From JBFLXB01 sp964570625 (GTDB lineage: Bacteria; Nitrospirota; Nitrospiria; 2-01-FULL-66-17): a DNA stretch of 64,000 bases. A model generated the notes under the pieces. That model searched no databases, had not been told where the DNA came from, and saw only the letters and a program-made list of their open reading frames with translations. A program made the translations under genes and the position numbers. The stretch is from positions 1-64,000 of the forward strand of contig CAZMYW010000010.1 in NCBI GenBank assembly GCA_964570625.1, written 5' to 3'. Positions 35,139 through 44,032 of this stretch are shown one piece after another. Each line of letters begins with the position of its first letter. Position 1 is the stretch's first letter.

Positions 35139-36506
35139 GTGAGGGACAGAATTCGTCAAGAGATTGTGTCCTTAGCCGTCCCTGTGATGTGCAGCACCTT
35201 CCTTCAGCGGATCACCACCATCGTGGACATCTTTTTGGTAGGCGGGCTCGGCGCCGCCGCCATCACCACGGTCGGGGTCGGTCAGGTGATGACCTTGTTG
35301 GTGATGACCGTTGCCTGGGGCCTCTCCGCCGGCGTGACTGTGGTGATCGCCCAACTCTGGGGCGCCCAGCGGCACGCCGACGCCCGCGCCGTGAGTTTCC
35401 AGTCACTGAGGTTCGGCGTCATTCTCGGCGTCGGCATCAGCCTCGCGGGTGTGTTGTGGGGCCACACCGGAGCCGCCTTTCTGGGGGCGCGGGAAGAGGT
35501 GTTGCCGCTGATCGTCCCGTATCTTCAGGTGATCTTCTCCTTCGTTGTGTGTTCCCTTCTCATCAATTTACTCTCCGCCATCATGTATGGGGTCGGTGAC
35601 ACACGCCCGCCTCTTCGAGCCGCGGTACTGATGAACATCGTCCACCTCGCTGTCGCGTGTCCGCTTATCTACGGCCTCTTGGGTGCGCCGCACTGTGGGG
35701 TGCTCGGTGTTGCGATTGCGACCGCGGCGTCGGAGACCGCAGGAGCCGTCTATCTTCTCGTGGTCAGTTACAGACGGCGGTACCTTCAGGCGGGTTGGCC
35801 CAGAGCCGGTTTGATGCGCCACGTGGTGCGCGTCGGCCTTCCTGTGACGGGCGAGCGTCTACTCCAGCAAGCTGGACAACTCATGTACCTCAAGGTGGTG
35901 ATGTTATACGGGACCGCGGCCTATGCCGCTCACCAGGTTGGAATGGCGATCGAGGCGATGGCGTTCCTGCCAGGACTCGGGATCAGCATGGCGGTGACAA
36001 CTGCCGTGGGCCAACGGTTAGGCGCCCGGCAGGTACTCCAAGCGACGATCGCGCACCGCGAGGCGAACCGGCTCGCCTTGTGGATCATGGCAAGCATGGG
36101 AACAGTATTCTTCGTGGCTCCCGGTCCACTGCTGCGTGTATTTACAACAGACCAGGATGTCATCGCGCTTGGGACGCCGTTGTTGCAGATCGTTGCCCTG
36201 CTTCAAATCCCCCTGGCCATCACCATGGTGCTCTACGGTTCACTACGGGGAGCCGGAGATACCCCGACGTTGTTCTGGAGCACGATACTGGGAAGCTGGG
36301 GCATCCGCGTCCCACTCGCTTGGTTATTCGCCACGGTCTTACAGCTCGACCTGATCGCGGTATGGGGCCTCCTGGTCGCTGATTGGCTCGTTCGAATGAC
36401 CGTGCTGGCCTATCGGTACCGGTCCGACAAATGGCACAGCCACGGGTTGATCCACACCCCCACCCAGGAAAACAGCGTCGCACTCGCCGCAGGGAAGCCT
36501 GGCTAA
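35139..36506 (+). CDS. MATE-family multidrug/cation exporter
   Basis: 455 residues with twelve predicted transmembrane helices in two MatE repeats (LAVPVMCSTFLQRITTIVDIF in the first, GLPVTGERLLQQAGQLMYL in the second; GVGDTRPP and GAGDTPTL loops in equivalent positions). It exports cationic compounds in exchange for H+ or Na+. The GTG at 35139 with AGAGGGA ahead gives the usual family length; an ATG at 35088 would add 17 residues. Stand-alone gene. No riboswitch was recognised upstream. Confidence 0.9.
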   Translation: MRDRIRQEIVSLAVPVMCSTFLQRITTIVDIFLVGGLGAAAITTVGVGQVMTLLVMTVAWGLSAGVTVVIAQLWGAQRHADARAVSFQSLRFGVILGVGISLAGVLWGHTGAAFLGAREEVLPLIVPYLQVIFSFVVCSLLINLLSAIMYGVGDTRPPLRAAVLMNIVHLAVACPLIYGLLGAPHCGVLGVAIATAASETAGAVYLLVVSYRRRYLQAGWPRAGLMRHVVRVGLPVTGERLLQQAGQLMYLKVVMLYGTAAYAAHQVGMAIEAMAFLPGLGISMAVTTAVGQRLGARQVLQATIAHREANRLALWIMASMGTVFFVAPGPLLRVFTTDQDVIALGTPLLQIVALLQIPLAITMVLYGSLRGAGDTPTLFWSTILGSWGIRVPLAWLFATVLQLDLIAVWGLLVADWLVRMTVLAYRYRSDKWHSHGLIHTPTQENSVALAAGKPG

Positions 36507-36719
36507 TTTTCACCAGGCGCACACGATGGTACAGGCCAATATACTCTCCGACGAAACACCACGTTCACGTGGAAACCAGGCCGGCTCTCGGGAACGGACT
36601 GATGCGTCGGTTCCACAGATTACGAATTGGATCACAAAACCGTCATCACCGTGCAGGTCAACGGGTCGAATTACCGCACTCCGTTCGGAACCGGACAACA
36701 CATATGCGGTTTCTCTATC

Positions 36720-36731
36720 TGATTCGAATCA
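36720..36731. promoter_or_regulatory. Palindrome, candidate operator before the 17-gene operon
   Basis: TGATTCGAATCA is a perfect 12-bp palindrome about 80 nt before the first gene of the large operon. A T-rich TATTTT follows at 36741-36746 and could be a -10 box, which would put the palindrome over the -35 region. Otherwise 36507-36812 contains no supported gene. Confidence 0.35.
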
Positions 36732-36812
36732 CAGAGGAACTATTTTGGACAAGGAGTGAGCATCCGAATTGCACCACAGATCCGGCAACAGGCAACCGCT
36801 ACGGAGGCAGCT

Positions 36813-39242
36813 ATGAAGACGCAATCGCAGGGATATGGATTGATGCTCTGGGGCACGCTGGCCCTACTTGGTGGGTTCGTGGTGTGGTCGTGCTCCACCG
36901 GAGAGAGCCCCATTGCTCAGGACGACATCCCGGGTATCGTGTTCGCATCCCGCACCGTCGACGCCTTAGGGGACCCACTGGATCCTATTAGATTCGAACC
37001 CGGCGGCGACCTGATGACATTGGTTCCCGGGACACCGTCTGGGACGCTGCGAAATCTGACCAGCGACCTGACCAACGGAGTTGGTGACGTCTCGGATCCC
37101 GAGATCTTTCTGCAAACAGGCGAGGATCAATTTCGCGTCGTCTTCACAATGCGGACAAACAGCGGGGACCGGTGGCACCTGTATGAAGTCGAAGTAAGTG
37201 CCGACGGCACCCGCCTGAGTACCCCCGTACAACTGACGTGTGGATCGTCAAACGAAGTTGATCCGCAGTACTTGCCAGACGGACGCATCGTGTTTTCATC
37301 CGACCGCCCTGGGCACCTCGACGAGTATGAACGTCGGAGGTCCACGCTCCTTCACATGTTGGATAGGACTCAGCCGGTCCTCTCCAGCCAACCGTCCTGT
37401 GACAGCGGCGAGGTCGTCCAGATCTCGTTCAACCAAAGCCACGATCGTAACCCCATCGTTCTACGCGATGGCACGATCGCGTTCAGCCGATGGGAGCACC
37501 TGGGAGGAGAGAACAAGTTCCCGGTGTTCTTCATGGAGCCCGACGGCACGGATCCGTTCGTAAAATTCGGGTCCCATTCGGGTGTGAACTCGTTCCTGGA
37601 CGTGCGTGAACTCGAAGACGGACAAATGATCGGCACCATGATGCCCCTGACCGGCACCTTTGAGGGCGGCGCCATCGGCGTGCTCAACGTGGCAGCTGAA
37701 GCCGACAACGCCAACACCTCTTCGCGACAGCTAACCGGAACGCAGGTGATTCCGACCGGGGAAGATGCGTCCACCGTCGGCCGGTACTACAACGCGTATC
37801 CCGTGCCCGACGGCACGGATCGATACCTGGTGTCGTACTCGACCGGTAAAGTCGTCGAGGACATGGAAGACGAGGACACGGGAGAAGTCACCGAGGGTGA
37901 GGAGCCCCGCTATGGCATCTGGATGCTCAACACGGGAAATGGGACGCTCAAACCCATCAAGGTCCCCGACGCCAGCACGCAGCGGGTGTACGTCGAGCCC
38001 GTACCGTTGATGGCCGTGCCGGTGACACATATTCCCACCGCCAAACCACAAAAGGTAGCCAACCGCGAATTGCTCGGGAGCACGGGCGTGCTTGCGGCGG
38101 CCAGCGTCTACGATTCTGAGGCGAACCGCGCTCTCTCCGATCCGGTATTGGGTGTGAGGATCCCGCGGAACGGCGGCACCATCGACTTCGCCGCACTGGT
38201 CGGCGATCCCTCACTTCAAGTCGTGAAACAGGTCCGTATTATCCAAGCGGTTCCGAGTCAGCCCGGCGTCGGCGTCGAAGACATGGGCTTGACCGAATTC
38301 GAGCGCCAGAAGATCCTCGGCTATGCCCCGGTGGCGGCCGACGGCTCGTTTAGAGTCACCGTCCCAGCCGACACGTCGTTGACACTACACGTGGTCGACG
38401 CGGAAGGCCGGTCGTTTAAGGTGAAGGAGAATTGGCTCCAGGTCAGACCCGGCGAAAACCGGACCTGTAACGGATGCCACTCTCCCCGTCGGGGTCAGCC
38501 ACAGCGGCCGGCCGCAGATGCGATCGCGCTCAATCAGCTTCCGTCGACACTGACGCCGCCGACCATCGCGGTGATCGACTACACCGACCATGTGCAGACG
38601 GTTTTCGACGCGGAGTGCGTTTCGTGCCACTCCTCGACCACTCCCAGTGGCAACCTCGATCTGAGCGGCGATCTGTCAGGTCTGGGATTCCCCATCTCAT
38701 ACACGACCTTGCTCGAAGGCAACATGAACGGATCTGAGCTGGTGGTGCCGGGGGAATCACGCCAGAGCCATCTGATCGAGCGCATTTTCGGCGAGGAACT
38801 TCGTTCGTCGCTGGCCCTGCCGGTCTCGGATGCGAACAACCACGACGGGATGTTGACCACCCAGGACAGACGAACCATCGTGGAATGGATCGATCTCGGC
38901 GCTCAATTCACCAACAATGACGTGATCACCAACCCTGGGCGATCGAATCTAGACGAGACGGTGTTCGAAACCTCTGTCCAGCCCATCTTGCAGCAGCGTT
39001 GCGCGAGCTGCCACGTTGCAGGAGGAGACAGCAATTTCGTCTTGACCGGAGATCCAGAGGGCGACCTCGGCGCTACCGCCGCTCGCGTCAATGTCACCAA
39101 TCCGGTCAATAGCTTGCTGTTCGTCAAAGGCACGGGCGTCGTGCCCATGCTTGTCGACGGGCAACCGGTGAATCCGGCCCCGCTGGCGACCTCGGACACG
39201 GACTACACCACCATTCTCAACTGGATCATCGCGGCCCAGTGA
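36813..39242 (+). CDS. Hydrazine-synthase-alpha-like tri-haem cytochrome lipoprotein
   Basis: 809 residues from ATG 36813 (GGAGG site). The N-terminus is lipoprotein-like (WSC near residue 27). Residues about 40-400 form a beta-propeller of TolB/PD40 type (EVDPQYLPDGRIVFSSDRPGH and NPIVLRDGTIAFSRWEHLGG); this layout with C-terminal haem sites is that of hydrazine synthase alpha and its many non-anammox relatives. Three CxxCH motifs are present: CNGCH near 552, CVSCH near 602 and CASCH near 730, the latter two in planctomycete-type cytochrome c blocks. Expected at the outer face as an electron-transfer or oxidising protein. Its last codons overlap the next gene by 4 nt. Confidence 0.75.
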   Translation: MKTQSQGYGLMLWGTLALLGGFVVWSCSTGESPIAQDDIPGIVFASRTVDALGDPLDPIRFEPGGDLMTLVPGTPSGTLRNLTSDLTNGVGDVSDPEIFLQTGEDQFRVVFTMRTNSGDRWHLYEVEVSADGTRLSTPVQLTCGSSNEVDPQYLPDGRIVFSSDRPGHLDEYERRRSTLLHMLDRTQPVLSSQPSCDSGEVVQISFNQSHDRNPIVLRDGTIAFSRWEHLGGENKFPVFFMEPDGTDPFVKFGSHSGVNSFLDVRELEDGQMIGTMMPLTGTFEGGAIGVLNVAAEADNANTSSRQLTGTQVIPTGEDASTVGRYYNAYPVPDGTDRYLVSYSTGKVVEDMEDEDTGEVTEGEEPRYGIWMLNTGNGTLKPIKVPDASTQRVYVEPVPLMAVPVTHIPTAKPQKVANRELLGSTGVLAAASVYDSEANRALSDPVLGVRIPRNGGTIDFAALVGDPSLQVVKQVRIIQAVPSQPGVGVEDMGLTEFERQKILGYAPVAADGSFRVTVPADTSLTLHVVDAEGRSFKVKENWLQVRPGENRTCNGCHSPRRGQPQRPAADAIALNQLPSTLTPPTIAVIDYTDHVQTVFDAECVSCHSSTTPSGNLDLSGDLSGLGFPISYTTLLEGNMNGSELVVPGESRQSHLIERIFGEELRSSLALPVSDANNHDGMLTTQDRRTIVEWIDLGAQFTNNDVITNPGRSNLDETVFETSVQPILQQRCASCHVAGGDSNFVLTGDPEGDLGATAARVNVTNPVNSLLFVKGTGVVPMLVDGQPVNPAPLATSDTDYTTILNWIIAAQ

Positions 39243-39703
39243 GGAGGGTTGGCGGGCCAGAGAAGAGGGCTATACTTGTCGCCGCAACGCTCGTGTTGCT
39301 GGGTGCGGGCTGTGGCCAAGTGGAACCCGGCGAGGAGGAGGCGATCGGCCAGTTGGACCAGACCGCCTTTGCCGCGACGATTCAACCCATTCTCGACGCG
39401 CGGGGTTGCTCGCAAGCCGGGTGCCACTACCGGGACAAGAGCAATCCCAACACGGGAGGGCCGGGAGGAAGCTTTCGGATCTTTGATTGCTCCGGAAATT
39501 CCTGCACCACGGAGCAGGTGCTCGCCAATCACGACTCCGCCGCTGGCATGGCCAACATCGCGAACCCGACGACCAGCAAATTGCTTACCAAACCGCTGGC
39601 GCTCTCCGCTGGCGGCATTCAGCATCTCGGGGGCGACATTTTTATGAGCACCGCTGATCCGGACTACGCAACGATCGTGGGCTGGATTCAGAGCCCGATG
39701 TAA
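39239..39703 (+). CDS. Small cytochrome-c-like lipoprotein
   Basis: 154 residues starting at GTG within a 4-nt overlap with the previous stop codon. The N-terminus has a lipobox (LLGAGC). The domain contains a CSQAGCH motif (CX4CH rather than CX2CH) in the context FAATIQPILDARGCSQAGCH, the same arrangement as planctomycete-type c domains, so one haem is likely but of an unusual spacing. Two further Cys (FDCSGNSC) may form a disulfide. Partner of the tri-haem protein. Confidence 0.65.
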   Translation: MRRVGGPEKRAILVAATLVLLGAGCGQVEPGEEEAIGQLDQTAFAATIQPILDARGCSQAGCHYRDKSNPNTGGPGGSFRIFDCSGNSCTTEQVLANHDSAAGMANIANPTTSKLLTKPLALSAGGIQHLGGDIFMSTADPDYATIVGWIQSPM

Positions 39704-39704
39704 T

Positions 39705-40472
39705 GTGAGGGGGCAAGGAACCGCAAGATGGCGACTCACGGTCGGCATCGCGTGCGTGGGGCTGATGATCAGCCCCACAGCCGTGTTTGGGAAGGATTCG
39801 GTATTTCGAGAGGCCGTGATCGTCGAGGCGTTCCTGGAAATTCATACTGGACCGAGCAGCAGTTATCCCGTGTTCTACGTGGCGGAGAAGAACGAAACCA
39901 TCCTGTTGATGAAACGCCGCGTGGATTGGTACGAAATCCGTCTCCGGAACGGCACGGAGGGATGGGCCCATCGACGCGAGATCGAGAAGACCCTGTTGGC
40001 AGCCGGGTATCGAAAGGGCCTGATGGAACGGTTCTACGATAATTTCGTCGCGAGCAAGACCGCGCTGGGGTGGAGCGCCGGCACATTCGCAGGGGATCCG
40101 GCACTGTACCTTCGATTGACCTACGGCCTTACCGACCACCTCGCGCTGGAGGGTAACGGAGGCTTTGCCTCAGGCGACCTGGGGGGTACGCAACTGTACC
40201 ACGGAGGTGTCGTGGTGACTCCGTGGCGCGCTCGATGGCTGGCGATCAACGGAACGATTGGTGGGGGCGTGGTCCACGTAACACCCACCAGCCTGCTGGT
40301 CAACGCTGAATCCGGCACGTTTCCTTCCGCTTACGCCGGCGTGGGGTTCGGGATTCCCATGTTCAGAAATCTCGAGGGACGCGTCGACATCCGGCACTTC
40401 ACGTTGTTTATGAACACTGAACGGACCCGAGAGTTCCAGGAGTACAGCGCGGGACTGTCGTTCCGCTTCTAA
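39705..40472 (+). CDS. SH3-like domain plus outer-membrane beta-barrel protein
   Basis: 255 residues beginning at GTG one nt after the previous stop. Signal peptide to about FGKD; then a bacterial SH3 domain (IVEAFLEIHTGPSSSYPVFY, IRLRNGTEGWAHRREIEKT) followed by a beta-barrel of roughly eight strands ending YSAGLSFRF. The SH3 part may bind peptidoglycan and the barrel sits in the outer membrane. Such small barrels occur with TPR and TolQR-like proteins in Myxococcus-type envelope machines. Confidence 0.7.
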   Translation: MRGQGTARWRLTVGIACVGLMISPTAVFGKDSVFREAVIVEAFLEIHTGPSSSYPVFYVAEKNETILLMKRRVDWYEIRLRNGTEGWAHRREIEKTLLAAGYRKGLMERFYDNFVASKTALGWSAGTFAGDPALYLRLTYGLTDHLALEGNGGFASGDLGGTQLYHGGVVVTPWRARWLAINGTIGGGVVHVTPTSLLVNAESGTFPSAYAGVGFGIPMFRNLEGRVDIRHFTLFMNTERTREFQEYSAGLSFRF

Positions 40473-40478
40473 TTTCCG

Positions 40479-41129
40479 ATGACGACGAAACGCACATGGA
40501 TCGCCATAGTGATGGGCCTGGTGTTCAGCGCCGCACCAGGGTTCGGAACGCCGGGATACGGCCAAGATCTCCCGATCGAAGAGGAGCCCGTCATTAAACC
40601 ACCGGCCGAGGACAAGCCGCTCAAGGAGGCGCGCCTCGATAACGAGCGGTTCGAACTGGGGCCCTACGCAGGCATCTACGCGCCTGATGGGTTCGGCGCA
40701 TCCGGCGTGTTCGGATTGCGACTGACCTACCACGTCACCGAAAGCATCGCGTTCGAAGCGAGTTACGCGATCTCGCAGGTGGATCAGACCGCGTTTCGTG
40801 ACGCGACGGGACTTTCGTTGTTGACCAGCGATGAGCTGTCGTACTGGAACGTCGGGGTGTCGTATGACCTCTTTCCGGGTCAAATTTTCCTCACCCGCGC
40901 GCGCACGATTAACTCCACGATCTATTTAATCGGCGGGTTGGGCCAAACGACGATGGATGAACGCAACCATTTCAGTGTCAATGTTGGGACCGGGTACAAA
41001 CTGTTTGTCACTGACTGGTTTAGCGTCAGGCCTGACCTCAGGCTTCACCTGTTTGAAACCGATGTCATCGGGGAGAAGACCCTGACTTACAACCTAGAGG
41101 GAACGATCGCCCTCGCCGTGTTCTTCTGA
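40479..41129 (+). CDS. Outer-membrane beta-barrel protein (Myxococcus-type OMP)
   Basis: 216 residues with signal peptide, a Pro/Glu-rich linker (PIEEEPVIKPPAEDKPL) and a barrel that starts FELGPYAGIYAPDGFGASGVFGLRLTY, closely matching the outer-membrane beta-barrel domain family common in Myxococcota. It ends IALAVFF. Located 6 nt after the SH3-barrel gene. It may form the outer-membrane ring or channel of the complex, by comparison with GltA/GltB-type proteins; that is inference. Confidence 0.7.
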   Translation: MTTKRTWIAIVMGLVFSAAPGFGTPGYGQDLPIEEEPVIKPPAEDKPLKEARLDNERFELGPYAGIYAPDGFGASGVFGLRLTYHVTESIAFEASYAISQVDQTAFRDATGLSLLTSDELSYWNVGVSYDLFPGQIFLTRARTINSTIYLIGGLGQTTMDERNHFSVNVGTGYKLFVTDWFSVRPDLRLHLFETDVIGEKTLTYNLEGTIALAVFF

Positions 41130-41137
41130 GGATCGCC

Positions 41138-41650
41138 ATGTTCAGATACCGTCACATCCCATTGTTGGCTGTCTCGTTGTTGATCCTGCTCTTGCTTAAT
41201 GCGACGAGCTCCGCGGAGATTCCCGGCGGAGTTAGAAAAGCTCCAGACTTTACTTTGAAACGTTCGACCGGGGGCAATGTGAAGCTCAGCGAGTTGCGCG
41301 GTCGAGTGGTCCTCGTGAACTTTTGGGCGACGTGGTGTACACCCTGCAAAGAAGAGCTACCGTTCTTCAACACGCTCTATCGTCGGTATCAGAATGTGGG
41401 GTTGGAAGTCCTAGGGGTGAATATCGACAAGGCCTCGTCACAGGCATCTCAGATGAGCACGGCGCTCGGCCTGACCTTTCCGGTTCTGTTGGACCCCTCC
41501 GGGAAGACCTCGACTCTCTATCAGATTCGCACCATGCCGACAACCTATGTGGTGGCCAAAGACGGCACACTCCGCCACGTGCACTGGGGATTCGGGCCCA
41601 CTGAGCCGGCGCGCTACGAATCGGAAATTCGTGCGCTCCTCAAGGAATAA
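41138..41650 (+). CDS. TlpA-like periplasmic thiol-disulfide oxidoreductase
   Basis: 170 residues: signal anchor (about 8-24), then a thioredoxin fold of the AhpC-TSA/TlpA type with CTPC in FWATWCTPCKEELP and a cis-Pro loop (RTMPTTYV). TlpA/ResA proteins reduce apocytochrome haem-binding Cys or other periplasmic disulfides, suiting the two upstream haem proteins. Eight nt after the barrel gene and six before the DUF4266 gene. Confidence 0.93.
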   Translation: MFRYRHIPLLAVSLLILLLLNATSSAEIPGGVRKAPDFTLKRSTGGNVKLSELRGRVVLVNFWATWCTPCKEELPFFNTLYRRYQNVGLEVLGVNIDKASSQASQMSTALGLTFPVLLDPSGKTSTLYQIRTMPTTYVVAKDGTLRHVHWGFGPTEPARYESEIRALLKE

Positions 41651-41656
41651 CCACCG

Positions 41657-41875
41657 GTGAATGTGCGAATCATCGTTCTCTTATCGGCTCTGCTGAGTGT
41701 GACGTTGGCCGGCTGCTCCACGGTGAAACCTTGGGAGCGAGAGTACCTGGCGGACGAGATCATGCAGTTCGACCAGAATGCGCTGAAGACGGAGTGGCAT
41801 GTACACGTGCAGGAGGTACAGGAAGGATCCCGAGGAGGGTTCAGCGGAAGCGGCGGAGGGTGCGGTTGCCGGTGA
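41657..41875 (+). CDS. DUF4266 small lipoprotein with Gly/Cys-rich tail
   Basis: 72 residues starting GTG 41657. Lipobox LAGC near residue 20, then the conserved WEREYLADEIMQFDQNAL core of DUF4266 and a tail GFSGSGGGCGCR with two Cys and several Ser. This family is found beside DUF3570 barrels and ApbE flavin transferases. The Ser-containing glycine tail might be the flavin acceptor or a metal site; neither is shown. Its stop overlaps the next start by 4 nt (GTGA). Confidence 0.85.
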   Translation: MNVRIIVLLSALLSVTLAGCSTVKPWEREYLADEIMQFDQNALKTEWHVHVQEVQEGSRGGFSGSGGGCGCR

Positions 41876-43020
41876 CTGTGAACACGCGCATCGGGGTTGC
41901 TGGGGGCGTCGCACTGCTGGTCGCGGTACTGGCCACCGCTGAGGCCGTGGAGCCTCCTCAAGATGAAGTGGCTGTTGGCTACAACTTGTACAGCGGCGGC
42001 GGCATCACGGTGCAGGGTCCGACGATGATCGTCAAGAAAGAACTCCTCAGCCGTGTGGCGATTAAGGCCGGTGCCCGCGTGGACCTCGTCAGCTCCGCCT
42101 CCATTGACGTTGTGACTCAGGCGAGTCCGTACAAGGAGCGAAGGACCGAATACGCCGTGGGCACCGACGTGCTGCACAACGACATCCTCGCCGGAATCAA
42201 CTACACCCAAAGCCATGAACCAGACTACACGTCCAACACCCTCTCGGTGGGTCTGGCACACGATTTGTTTGACAAGAATGCGACGCTAAACCTCAGGTTC
42301 GCTCGATCCTGGGATAAAGTCGGGAAAAACGGCGATCCATCCTTTGGCCAGGAAGAAGCCAACCGCACGCTCTACACCGTGGGAATCACTCAATCGCTCA
42401 CGTCCCGGTGGTTGGTGCAGTTCAACTATGAAAACACCGCTGATTCGGGTTTTCTCAATAATCCCTATCGGAGTGCCCTGGTTGGGCAGCCTGGGGGAAT
42501 CTCATCCTGGGTTCCAGAAAACTATCCCGAATCCAGAACCGGGCACGCGTGGGTGCTTCGCACCGGCTTTGGCTTCATCCCCGGGTCAGATGGAGACCTA
42601 TCGATCGGGCCACGCAGTTCGGTACAGATCGACTATCGGTACTACCAGGACACGTTCGCGGTTCACTCCCATACCGGAAAAGTGGAGTACCAGCGGTATA
42701 TTCGCAACGATTGGCTCATCGGCTCATTCTATCGATACTACCGCCAAGGCGACGCCAGCTTTTACGGCGACCTGATCCCTGCCACTCAGATCTTCAAAGC
42801 CCGGGACAAAGAGCTGGCCCGATTCTCAGACCACTGGATCGGCGGATCCCTCAAATACAAGCCCAGAGCGTTCAAATGGCGAGGTCTCGAGAATCTAGCG
42901 GTTCAGCTGAGCTACACCTTCTTAATGTACGACTACGATAACTTTACGGACCCGAGATCCGGAGAACTCTACTCGCAGAGGAGCCATGTCCTACACACAA
43001 GTATTGGCTTTACTTACTAG
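41872..43020 (+). CDS. DUF3570 outer-membrane beta-barrel protein
   Basis: 382 residues from GTG 41872. Signal peptide to about AEAVEP; then a large beta-barrel of DUF3570 type (AVGYNLYSGGGITVQGP, ASPYKERRTEYAVGTDVLHN, the YYRYYRQGDASFYGD block and final HTSIGFTY). It likely forms an outer-membrane pore with the DUF4266 lipoprotein. A longer frame to 41731 runs across DUF4266 and is rejected. It overlaps the ApbE gene by 35 nt. Confidence 0.88.
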   Translation: MTVNTRIGVAGGVALLVAVLATAEAVEPPQDEVAVGYNLYSGGGITVQGPTMIVKKELLSRVAIKAGARVDLVSSASIDVVTQASPYKERRTEYAVGTDVLHNDILAGINYTQSHEPDYTSNTLSVGLAHDLFDKNATLNLRFARSWDKVGKNGDPSFGQEEANRTLYTVGITQSLTSRWLVQFNYENTADSGFLNNPYRSALVGQPGGISSWVPENYPESRTGHAWVLRTGFGFIPGSDGDLSIGPRSSVQIDYRYYQDTFAVHSHTGKVEYQRYIRNDWLIGSFYRYYRQGDASFYGDLIPATQIFKARDKELARFSDHWIGGSLKYKPRAFKWRGLENLAVQLSYTFLMYDYDNFTDPRSGELYSQRSHVLHTSIGFTY

Positions 43021-44032
43021 CGGACTGCTGTGGGTCGCGTCTGCCGTTCCCTTATCGGCCGAGACGCCGAAGGCCCGTCCCCTGTTGATCTCCGAAGAGC
43101 GCGTGTTGATGGGGACTCAGGTCATCGTCAAAGCGGTGGGTGGAAATCGTGAGCAGCTCCAAACCGCAATCACTGCCGCGTTCGACGAGGTATCGCGTTT
43201 GGAACGGTTGATGAGCAACTTCATGCCGGATACCGAGCTGTCCCGTATCAACCAGCAGGCCGGGAAGTCTCCGGTCGTGATCAGCCGCGAACTGCTTGGG
43301 GTCATCAAACGATCGCTATTTTTCTCGGAACTCTCTCACGGTGCGTTCGATATCTCATTTGCCTCAGTTGGCAAACTGTGGGACTTTCGGAAGGGAGTGA
43401 TTCCGGCGCCAGAATCCATCAACGCCCAGCTTCCTTTTGTAAACTATCGAAAGATCCAAATCGACGACGAACGCTCCACCGTGTTCCTTCCTTCGCGCGA
43501 GATGGAAATCGGCCTCGGCGGCATAGGTAAAGGATACGCGATGGACCGCGCTATGGCTGTTCTCAGCGAACGAGGGATTCAGAACGCCATGGTCATGGCG
43601 GGTGGAGACACGGTAATCAAAGGCAAGAACGGCAACGATCTGTGGCGGGTAGGCCTTCGCGATCCGGATAAGGCCAACGGGATTCTCGCGGTGTTGCCGC
43701 TCGAAGATCAAGCCATTTCGACGTCCGGCGACTACGAACGATTTTTTATCAATGACGGCGTGCGATATCACCATATCCTTGACACGAGGACGGGGTACCC
43801 GGCGATGCTCTGTCGGAGCGTCACTATCCTCGCTCAGGACGCCACCACCAGCGACGCTCTCACCAAACCCGTGTTTATCCTCGGCCCCGAACAAGGACTG
43901 GCTCTGATCGAACAGATGGAGGACGTGGAGGCTATCATCATCGACCGAAACGGCACAATGTATCTCTCGTCCGGGCTGGCGGGACTGGGCCTCGACGCCA
44001 CACCCACGACTCACAGGACACTCCAACCATGA
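42986..44032 (+). CDS. apbE: FAD:protein FMN transferase (ApbE)
   Basis: 348 residues, exported (signal peptide to about SAETP). Family signatures are intact: GTQVIVKAVGG, the GGIGKGYAMDRA FAD-binding loop, GGDTVIKG, STSGDYERF and HHILDTRTGYP. It transfers FMN from FAD to Ser/Thr of periplasmic proteins. None of the other proteins in the operon shows a clear classical SGA(S/T) acceptor site, so its target here is open; the DUF4266 protein is the closest candidate. AGAGGA ribosome site inside the preceding gene. Confidence 0.95.
   Translation: MSYTQVLALLTSGLLWVASAVPLSAETPKARPLLISEERVLMGTQVIVKAVGGNREQLQTAITAAFDEVSRLERLMSNFMPDTELSRINQQAGKSPVVISRELLGVIKRSLFFSELSHGAFDISFASVGKLWDFRKGVIPAPESINAQLPFVNYRKIQIDDERSTVFLPSREMEIGLGGIGKGYAMDRAMAVLSERGIQNAMVMAGGDTVIKGKNGNDLWRVGLRDPDKANGILAVLPLEDQAISTSGDYERFFINDGVRYHHILDTRTGYPAMLCRSVTILAQDATTSDALTKPVFILGPEQGLALIEQMEDVEAIIIDRNGTMYLSSGLAGLGLDATPTTHRTLQP

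Noticed and set aside
36813..39242. Evidence for anammox metabolism from the HzsA-like protein
   Set aside because: No HzsB/HzsC, HAO-like or nitrite reductase genes are in the window and HzsA-like proteins are widespread outside anammox bacteria.
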